From assembly GCA_018645005.1 (NCBI GenBank), contig JABGPJ010000074.1, positions 1-49,973 on the forward strand: a DNA stretch of 49,973 nt, in the 5' to 3' direction. The number at the start of each line of letters is the position of its first letter. Within the stretch, counting starts at the first letter, position 1. Positions 44,020 to 49,973 of this stretch are shown here, piece by piece. The notes beneath the pieces are model-generated. The model ran no database searches. It had not been told where the DNA came from and saw only the letters and a list, made by a program, of their open reading frames with translations. This stretch comes from Deltaproteobacteria bacterium (GTDB taxonomy: Bacteria > SAR324 > XYD2-FULL-50-16). The position numbers and the translations under genes were made by a program.

Positions 44020-45002
44020 GGCGCCCCTTTAGCTAGATGATAAAAAACACCTTTCCCAGTCGTTCCTTGCTTCATAATGAGTTCTAGCGACTGCAAATAC
44101 TGAAGATCCTTAGACGCCGTTCGTTTTGCTACATTAAAAAGCTTTTGGTATTCAGAATTTGTAATTCTCCTATTTGATTTAAGATATTGAATTGCTCCTT
44201 TCTGGCGATCATTGAGATCGAACTCTTTAAGCTTTTGATCTGTCATCCAATTCCGCCACATAGTAACTCGAAACTGTTGATTTAATTGTTCAAACAATGG
44301 CTCTGGCAGCTGAGCTTTTTTACACCAATCAATAACATACTTTGTACCAAATCCAAGTTGTTCAATATAGCCCACCAAAAAGAAAGGTCGAGCTAGAAAA
44401 GGATTTACGGGAATAGACAAATGTTCTTTGGTTAAATCATCCACAGTTAGCTGTTCTGGTAATTGTCCAGGATTAACTATTTCAACGCGATCAGCAAAAA
44501 TAGCAATTTGGACAGAGCCTGACGAATCATAATCGCGGTGAACAACAGCATTAACGATGATTTCTGTAATAACTTCTTTTGGAATTTCCATCCGTACATC
44601 AGCCATCGGCCCATCTTGTCTACTACCTATAGATCTATCAAGTTTTGACATAACAAGGTCAACAGCAGCATCTATTTGTTGAAACAATGTACCACCGAAG
44701 ACCTGATAACTGGGAATTGGGCGGACTTCTTCAATGCCGTAGTAGTGAGAACACTTAATGACAGCATTTGGGCAAAAACGTTGTGGGTCTACTCCAAAGA
44801 GCATTAAAGCTGAGTTTAAGGGATGTGAGTCTTCCTCAAGAGTTAGTTGTCTTAAAATATCATCAACACTATCATTGCTCAAGAAAACGAAATCTCTCTC
44901 TTTTTTGGCCCTATCAACAAACCAATTAATTGATTTGTTAGAAAAATCTGATATCTTCGCCTTACTAGCCTGAGAAATATAAAAGGGAGTTTGTTTAACC
45001 AT
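44007..45002 (-). CDS. AlbA/HATPase-type ATP-binding protein (Schlafen-like regulator family)
   Basis: A 331-residue protein of the bacterial family that pairs an AlbA_2-like N-terminal part with a GHKL (HATPase_c_4) ATPase and a winged helix. The ATPase N-box is EVITEIIVNAVVHRDY (143-158), the G1 box ADRVEIVNPGQLP (170-182) and the G2 region EQLGFGTKYV (214-223). A winged helix follows (about 265-318, ITNSEYQKLFNVAKRTASKDL). Relatives often carry an N-terminal DUF4062 domain in one chain; here that domain is encoded by the adjacent upstream gene. The start lies 1 bp after the upstream stop, with GGAGGAG inside the end of that gene, so the two are coupled. Role: possible defence or stress effector regulator (inference). 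Confidence 0.85.
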   Translation of the reverse strand: MVKQTPFYISQASKAKISDFSNKSINWFVDRAKKERDFVFLSNDSVDDILRQLTLEEDSHPLNSALMLFGVDPQRFCPNAVIKCSHYYGIEEVRPIPSYQVFGGTLFQQIDAAVDLVMSKLDRSIGSRQDGPMADVRMEIPKEVITEIIVNAVVHRDYDSSGSVQIAIFADRVEIVNPGQLPEQLTVDDLTKEHLSIPVNPFLARPFFLVGYIEQLGFGTKYVIDWCKKAQLPEPLFEQLNQQFRVTMWRNWMTDQKLKEFDLNDRQKGAIQYLKSNRRITNSEYQKLFNVAKRTASKDLQYLQSLELIMKQGTTGKGVFYHLAKGAPKGH

Positions 45003-45003
45003 C

Positions 45004-45474
45004 TTATTTCTCCTCCATACTAGACTGTTTTTGTTGCCAGAAAAGAAGACTCCTCATTACTTTCAGCTTCAGTTCATCCAATGACCTAAAAATTTCATAA
45101 GTCACATCCTCTTTTACTTTTGCAATTAGTTCCGACATCTTCACTTCTTGCCTAGTTTCTGGAGCAAAATCTTTTAGAAAAACGATACAATCTTTTCCAA
45201 GCTCTGATGCGAGGTTGAATTCATGCTCTGTTGCTGAGATACCGTTTATGTCAGGTGTCCCATATGTTTCTCCAAACAACCCAAGAATAATAGATGATTC
45301 CTCAACTTTATCTTGATAATTGTTTTTTGGACTTTGTTCATTTGCGGGGAGATTCTCGAAAAGAAATACATCGAAATATTGCTTAAGATATGGGTCTGTT
45401 AAAATAAAGTAACAGAGTTCTCTTCGTTCATGCTCAAATTCTGATTGCGGACTACTGATAAAAACAAGATACAT
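45004..45474 (-). CDS. DUF4062-domain protein
   Basis: A 156-residue protein starting MYLVFISSPQSEFEHERRE, the signature of DUF4062, a TIR-like fold frequently fused to NTPases or ATPases in conflict systems. FLFENLPANEQSPK, SSIILGLFGETYG and GISATEHEFNLA are typical of this domain. The gene ends 1 bp before the AlbA/HATPase gene. Full-length homologues, as I recall them, fuse both parts; one A more or less in GAGAAATAAG would join them here. It is therefore either a natural split or a recent frameshift. No enzymatic residue can be proved by eye. Confidence 0.82.
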   Translation of the reverse strand: MYLVFISSPQSEFEHERRELCYFILTDPYLKQYFDVFLFENLPANEQSPKNNYQDKVEESSIILGLFGETYGTPDINGISATEHEFNLASELGKDCIVFLKDFAPETRQEVKMSELIAKVKEDVTYEIFRSLDELKLKVMRSLLFWQQKQSSMEEK

Positions 45475-45961
45475 TGGCTTAAGCCTATTTCAGAGATTTG
45501 ACTAAATACAAGACATACAGTTCATTATACCTGAAAGCTTGTTCATCATATCATGCAGGAATCGGTAGAATCCATCAAGTTAGGTTTCAAAGACCTGAGG
45601 ATGGGTTTTTATACTGATGTACAGCGGGAATGAAGCATTCTATTCACATTAAAAACTGCCAAACTGTGGGTCTCAAAATGCAAATCCCCCCAATCAGTAT
45701 TAAAAAACTGTGACTAAATTGTAACCGGAAAGCGTCTTTTACATACCGGTTGAGTAACTTTTGAAGCACATCTTCTTCGATTGGGTTTGCAGAAAAGACT
45801 TCATTCAAAACTGTTATTATTAGAAATTTTCAGCTTATCTAAATTTATGTGACTGGATATCCGATCTTTTCGTGAGGCCACCCTTGTTCTTGCCATTGTT
45901 TACATGCTTCTGCCCCAGGAAGAAAAAAAGATCAATAAAAAGCGAGATAGCCAGAAAAGAC
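45475..45961. other. Intergenic stretch, no gene seen
   Basis: A 487-bp AT-rich gap. Short frames on the plus strand here overlap the cupin gene antisense and are not credible. Confidence 0.35.
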
Positions 45962-46327
45962 TCACTTCAAAATCTCAGCAACGTGCCGTTGCAATTGATG
46001 GAGATAAGCTGCAGCGTTGGGATGTCCTTCGGGAGGAGCCCAGGAGGTAAAACTTTTATCTGTCTGGGGATCATAGGGACCGGGTTTGACTTCATAAAAG
46101 ACGGTTTGGGGTACAACGGCAAGGATGGTGTGGTAGAGACCTGCTGGAATATCCACGCCCCATTTGCCTTGGGAGGGATCAAGCAGGAACATATCACGAA
46201 TTTGGCCGTCATCCTCAAAAATAATAGTAACACCTTTTCCCTGGAGGACTAAAAATCCCTCGTCTTTGGGCGGAGTGATGTGTCGATGAGGACAAATGTA
46301 ACTGTCTGGTTCGATGGCATTGAGCAT
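45962..46327 (-). CDS. WbuC-like cupin-fold protein, N-terminus uncertain
   Basis: A 121-codon frame with the metal cupin core: PDSYICPHRHITPPKDEGF, where the HRH motif carries the metal-binding histidines, then VLQGKGVTIIFEDDG and VDIPAGLYHTILA. It matches WbuC-family proteins found in surface polysaccharide clusters, but no such cluster lies here. In-frame coding sequence continues upstream to 46465 (LDSLAELQERLLDDNG, NEFTIFPPRQR) with no ATG, GTG or TTG, so the true start is missing or frameshifted relative to an ATG near 46499. The called start is therefore a minimum. Confidence 0.78.
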   Translation of the reverse strand: MLNAIEPDSYICPHRHITPPKDEGFLVLQGKGVTIIFEDDGQIRDMFLLDPSQGKWGVDIPAGLYHTILAVVPQTVFYEVKPGPYDPQTDKSFTSWAPPEGHPNAAAYLHQLQRHVAEILK

Positions 46328-46593
46328 GCGTTGGCGTGGGGGGAAAATAGTAAATTCGTTGCTAGAATATGAATAGAAAGGATCTACAGGGAATTTTATA
46401 CGATTTTCCTGTCCGTTATCATCAAGTAGTCTTTCTTGGAGTTCTGCAAGCGAATCCAGAATATGTCAGGCGGGAAGGGGTATCGGCGTTTTAACATGTC
46501 TTTGAGTTAAAGAGGTGAGTAAAATGATGAGAATGCCGCTGAATGCTTTAAAAACGGATCCTCATCATCCGGTTGGGTGACGAGAGTGGGTGT

Positions 46594-47088
46594 CTAAATG
46601 CAATCGCTTGCCAACATGGGATCGTTCTGGATTTCTTCTTTGATGGAGAAGAAAAAATGGTCACTTTTTGGCTGTTCGGACGCCTCCTGAAAAAGATCAG
46701 CGAAGTTGTTCTGCACCTTTTCTGTGAGAAGGGATTCCGCTTTTTGGGAGCATCCCATCAGTTGGGCGAAACCACTGATGTAGGTTCCTTCTCCTTTGGC
46801 GGCGTCTTCGGCCAGGTTCTCATAGTTGATTCTGACGTAGTGCAGCCTTGGGGCATCAACTTGCACGATACCGCTGTACCCGCAGCCCGATGTCCCAACT
46901 GTGACTGAAACCGCATTGGTGGGCAGCAGGGTTACGTTGGTGAATTGAACCAGCACTTGTGATACCATTCCTTTTCCGCCCAAGACTTTGGGTCCGATCC
47001 CGCAGGTCTGTGCACCTTTTGCTCCGAATGCGACGCTGGGGAGGCCCACAATCAATAAAAGTATCAGTAAATGGATTGTTTTTTTCAT
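46594..47088 (-). CDS. Secreted DUF3015-family protein (copy 2)
   Basis: A 164-residue exported protein with a signal peptide (LLILLLIVGLPSVAFGA, cleavage near residue 23). The mature part has the family's cysteine pattern: CGIGPKVLGGKG, SVTVGTSGCGYSGI and a third near LMGCSQ. DUF3015 proteins are envelope proteins of unknown function. It lies 16 bp after its paralogue, on the same strand and in the same order, and a DUF4105 gene is divergent. Ribosome binding site GAGGAAC. Confidence 0.88.
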   Translation of the reverse strand: MKKTIHLLILLLIVGLPSVAFGAKGAQTCGIGPKVLGGKGMVSQVLVQFTNVTLLPTNAVSVTVGTSGCGYSGIVQVDAPRLHYVRINYENLAEDAAKGEGTYISGFAQLMGCSQKAESLLTEKVQNNFADLFQEASEQPKSDHFFFSIKEEIQNDPMLASDCI

Positions 47089-47104
47089 CGTTCCTCTGTG
47101 TCGT

Positions 47105-47587
47105 TTATGAATTATGACAAGCGTCCAGGAAAACCGGGTTGTTGTTCAGCTCTGTGTTTAATTGCTGATAGAATCGCAGAGCCTTGGATTTCTGATCAAT
47201 AGGTTGCTCGATCAGATTTTCGATTTTTGTCTGTACAGACTTTTGGAATTCTGTGTTGACGTTTGAGGAGCAACCCATGACCTCAACAAGGTTAGCCAGG
47301 TAGGGACCCGATCCTTTTAAGATATCTTCTTCAAGATTGGGATAGGTATGGATAATGAAATTCTTCTGCTTCTCATGTTGCACGATCCCGGAGTTGGAAC
47401 AGCCACTGGTTCCCGAGGTGATGGAGAACGAGTTGCTGATTGAACTGCCTGCATCCTGAGTCAAAGCGAAAGTTTCACCCAGGAAGCTGTCTCCGTAAAG
47501 CCTTGTTCCGAAACCGCATCCTGAAGCAGCAAACACACTACTTGGCAAGACGATTCCGCAGAGTACGAAAAATAATAATCGTTTCAT
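47105..47587 (-). CDS. Secreted DUF3015-family protein (copy 1)
   Basis: A 160-residue paralogue of the next gene: signal peptide FFVLCGIVLPSSVFAA, then CGFGTRLYGDSFLGE, SITSGTSGCSNSGIV and VEVMGCSS in the same positions. It is the first gene of the pair and starts 318 bp from the divergent DUF4105 gene. Conservation of glycine and cysteine positions between the copies, with low identity elsewhere, indicates an old duplication. Function unknown. Confidence 0.88.
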   Translation of the reverse strand: MKRLLFFVLCGIVLPSSVFAASGCGFGTRLYGDSFLGETFALTQDAGSSISNSFSITSGTSGCSNSGIVQHEKQKNFIIHTYPNLEEDILKGSGPYLANLVEVMGCSSNVNTEFQKSVQTKIENLIEQPIDQKSKALRFYQQLNTELNNNPVFLDACHNS

Positions 47588-47905
47588 CGGATTTTCCTTT
47601 GATTTTCATTAACAGGTCTTTTCGTTAACATGAAAAAGAAACACGCGATCCGCTCAGGAGGCGACCTATGGACCAAAACCAGGTAAAATGATTTGATTCA
47701 ATGGTGCCTGAGAAGGCGGACTGTCATAAAAAACCCCAGTTAAGGAATAGTGCCAAAACTGATAATCTCATTGACGACGTTAAAAAACCAATTCAAGATT
47801 GAAAACACGTTTGCTGGATTAAAAAGGATTATCCGCGTATCGTCAGAATGAATTGATCTGATAACGATAATACTTTAAAATAGGGACTGCGTAAATAAAA
47901 ATCGA
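47588..47905. other. Divergent promoter region, DUF3015 pair and DUF4105 gene
   Basis: A 318-bp gap that must carry promoters for both directions. I see no strong consensus promoter and no inverted repeat worth naming. Confidence 0.35.
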
Positions 47906-49828
47906 ATGAAACAAAATTATCGATTGCCATATTATAATACCTTTCTGCGGTGGATTGCGGGCCTGGTGGCGATCGGGTATCTTTTCTTCTGCCAGCCTCT
48001 TTATGGATATGACTTTTTCGATTACTTAAAAGATGTCCATCAAAAGGCTATTGCCAAGGAGATCTATAACAATGAAACCTGGCTTTACCTGCTCCACTAT
48101 TATCCGGTGGCACCGGACAGTCAAAGCGACATCACAGATCGACGCTTTTTTCTTTCAGAAAAAGGCAATGTGGATCCACAGGCTGAACTCTATGAAACGC
48201 TGGAAGCGATTTTCGATCCTGTCTTTGAAAAAGGGGATCGCCATGGACAATGCCTGTTTCGCTCTCGATTTATCTGGTTAGACAGGCAGTTGAATTTTGA
48301 TCGCAGATATCTGCCTGAGGTGAGGTGCAAAAACTACCAGGTGTGGCGGGATTTGGTGAGCGCGCAATCGATCAGCCTGGTATTTGCGTCTTCATTTATG
48401 GACAATCCCGGCTCTGTTTACGGACACACGTTTTTAAAAATAAATCGGGAAAAAGGGGGCACTCGGCTGAATCTGCTGGATCATGTCATACAGTATCAAG
48501 CACTCCCTGAAGATAACATTGGCATTGTCTATGTGATGAAGGGCATCTTCGGCGGGTACAAAGGCCTGTACCCTCTCGATCCCTACTATATTCCGATTCA
48601 GAACAATATTGAATTTGAGGACCGCAGTATCTGGGAGTACGAACTGAATCTGACCGATCAGCAGATGGAAATACTGCTGACCCACTCCTGGGAACTGGCC
48701 CATTTTTATACCCAGTACTATTTTTTTAAAGAGAATTGCGCCTATCGAATTGTAGAACTGATTGAAATTGCGGCACCCCAATACCGGTTCAAAGACAAGT
48801 TTTTATTCTGGGCCATGCCGTCTCAATCAGTCGTGTATGCCCTCAATGAAAAGGGGTTGATCAGACAGGTGAACTATTTCCCCTCTCGGACGCGACAACT
48901 CATGCAGAAATTTGGAAATCTGAGGCCGGAAGAAAAGAGATTGCTGGGATCTCTGGTTGCGGATCCCGGATTGATGAATTCAGATGCTTTTCAAAATCTT
49001 TCCGAGGAGAGAAAAATCAGGATATTGGATACAGTTCTGGATTATTCACGGAGCCGGGTGAACAAAGACAGGGACAAACCCCGGACAGCAGACCATCGCC
49101 GGAAATTCCTGCTGGCTCGTAGCAGATTGGGAAAATCCAGGGGTTATGAGGCACATGTCTCTGATGAACAATCCATCCATCAAGGACATGCGCCGGCCAG
49201 GTTTCAAATTGCAACCGGGAACAGGAACGATCTCCCCTTCCTGCAAATGGCGATTAGAACCTCTTATCACGATCTACTGGCCGACGATACAGGGCATTTG
49301 AAAAACTCCCATTTTACGACACTCGATTTTTATTTCAGGATTTATGAGGAGGATTGGACTCTGCACAAGCTCGATATTGTCTACCTGTTTGACCTGGCTC
49401 CCAATAATATTATTTCTGATGACTGGTCATGGCGCTTCAGGGCGGGGGTGTATCCTTCCACAATCTCATCGTGTCTTCATTGCAGGAAGTCTCAGCTGCA
49501 GACGGCTTTTGGCAAGAGTTTATCGATGTTTTCAAATTCAACAGTGGGATATCTGCTGGCCCACGGGTCTTTTGAGGCAGATCGCCACTATGAAGATGAT
49601 TATTTGCTGGGAACAGGTGTGGATATGGGGGTGTTGGTAGATATCAACCAGACCTGGAGATTGCAGATGGAATTAACCGGCAGTCAGGGAATTGCCGGGG
49701 ATGATCACGCCTATGTGAAAGGATTCGTTCAACAGCGGTGGCGTTTAAGTCAGCAAAGTGATGTTCGATTGCAGTGGAATTATCAAACAGAACATGAAGT
49801 ACTATTGGCGTTAAATGGCTATTTTTAA
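47906..49828 (+). CDS. DUF4105 (Lnb N-terminal domain) envelope protein
   Basis: A 640-residue protein. An N-terminal hydrophobic stretch (FLRWIAGLVAIGYLFFCQPL) probably targets it to the envelope. The DUF4105 domain (about residues 130-400) has ASSFMDNPGSVYGHTFLKI and, further on, FFKENCAYRIVELIEIA: a His and a Cys in positions typical of the permuted NlpC/P60-like fold predicted for this family, which suggests a hydrolase or acyltransferase on lipid or peptidoglycan (inference). The last 200 residues are rich in short strands alternating with Trp/Tyr, as in an outer-membrane barrel, ending in a Phe. Start codon lacks a clear ribosome binding site. Divergent from two DUF3015 genes. Confidence 0.87.
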   Translation: MKQNYRLPYYNTFLRWIAGLVAIGYLFFCQPLYGYDFFDYLKDVHQKAIAKEIYNNETWLYLLHYYPVAPDSQSDITDRRFFLSEKGNVDPQAELYETLEAIFDPVFEKGDRHGQCLFRSRFIWLDRQLNFDRRYLPEVRCKNYQVWRDLVSAQSISLVFASSFMDNPGSVYGHTFLKINREKGGTRLNLLDHVIQYQALPEDNIGIVYVMKGIFGGYKGLYPLDPYYIPIQNNIEFEDRSIWEYELNLTDQQMEILLTHSWELAHFYTQYYFFKENCAYRIVELIEIAAPQYRFKDKFLFWAMPSQSVVYALNEKGLIRQVNYFPSRTRQLMQKFGNLRPEEKRLLGSLVADPGLMNSDAFQNLSEERKIRILDTVLDYSRSRVNKDRDKPRTADHRRKFLLARSRLGKSRGYEAHVSDEQSIHQGHAPARFQIATGNRNDLPFLQMAIRTSYHDLLADDTGHLKNSHFTTLDFYFRIYEEDWTLHKLDIVYLFDLAPNNIISDDWSWRFRAGVYPSTISSCLHCRKSQLQTAFGKSLSMFSNSTVGYLLAHGSFEADRHYEDDYLLGTGVDMGVLVDINQTWRLQMELTGSQGIAGDDHAYVKGFVQQRWRLSQQSDVRLQWNYQTEHEVLLALNGYF

Positions 49829-49832
49829 TCAG

Positions 49833-49930
49833 CAATGTCCGGTCAGGTGTTTGCGGAAAGCAGATTGATGAAACCTGGATTGAGCTTATAAGGATTTATT
49901 AGATTTTCTTAGTTTAGCATAGCGGTGCGA
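49833..49930. repeat. Family B palindromic element, partial copy
   Basis: CAGCAATGTCCGGTCAGG and TTATAAGGATTTATTAGA correspond to the right arm of the element at 8441-8676, read in reverse, at roughly 85 percent identity by eye. It diverges after AGCATAGCG (about 49930), so only one arm is in the window, and the second end is either beyond the edge or lost. Confidence 0.75.
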
Positions 49931-49973
49931 CCGGCATGGTCATTAACTAGTTGGTGAAAATCCAACCATAACC

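Noticed and set aside
43950-44030. Possible CRISPR array from repeated GCCCC blocks
   Set aside because: Only two 17-bp copies with a non-uniform spacer, no leader, no cas genes.
45872-46252. Plus-strand frame overlapping the cupin gene
   Set aside because: It is the antisense of a well-supported cupin sequence with the HRH metal motif.

Overview
The window looks like accessory chromosome of a mesophilic, Gram-negative anaerobe with moderate GC, most likely a Desulfobacterota (sulfate-reducer-like) bacterium. This is inferred from the gene mix (acyl-CoA ligases, flavin ene-reductase, DRE-TIM lyase, rubrerythrin-like ferritin), a probable UGA-decoded selenoprotein, and a high load of small non-autonomous transposable elements. 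No rRNA, tRNA, CRISPR array or complete transposase gene was found.

Region 1 (1-4.9 kb): a metal-efflux module on the minus strand, made of an ArsR/SmtB-type repressor with a canonical zinc site and a COG0701/SO_0444-type permease. The permease frame is interrupted by one in-frame UGA followed by a bacterial SECIS-like hairpin, so 387-1469 is best read as one selenocysteine-containing protein. An SDR and an aldo/keto reductase with a C-terminal beta-sandwich-like domain follow. Region 2 (4.9-14 kb): a 1040-residue coiled-coil protein of unknown function, a MoaD/ThiS-like sulfur carrier, and a complete 2-oxoacid dehydrogenase operon (E1 alpha, E1 beta, E2, E3), probably pyruvate dehydrogenase. 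Region 3 (14-20.2 kb): a DUF364-type protein, a FecR-domain lipoprotein, a secreted TPR protein, an MFS exporter with a small putative ribbon-helix-helix repressor and tandem operators, a second aldo/keto reductase and a diiron ferritin-like protein.

Region 4 (20.3-40 kb): mostly minus-strand catabolic genes. They include a GntR/FCD regulator with a probable shared operator before a zinc alcohol dehydrogenase and ThDP-enzyme operon, an NADP-dependent MDR reductase, a DHOD-like protein, two AMP-forming acyl-CoA ligases, an old-yellow-enzyme homologue, a hotdog thioesterase, an HMG-CoA-lyase-like enzyme, a VOC protein, and a MarR regulator beside an amidohydrolase-2 protein. Decay is frequent: a broken HI1419/HI1420-type toxin-antitoxin pair, a frameshifted Ada-like gene with a MITE at its 5' end, and remnants of diguanylate cyclase and EEP-hydrolase genes.

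Region 5 (40-50 kb): a Kef-type antiporter, an AT-rich pair consisting of a DUF4062 protein and an AlbA/HATPase-type protein that may be a defence module, a WbuC-like cupin, two tandem secreted DUF3015 proteins, and a divergent DUF4105 envelope protein.

At least four families of miniature inverted-repeat elements punctuate the window. Three have clear terminal inverted repeats and target-site duplications (3, 8 and 10 bp) and a fourth has a 9-bp duplication. Two of the larger ones share the same internal core despite unrelated ends. All names rest on motif recognition by eye; no database search was run.
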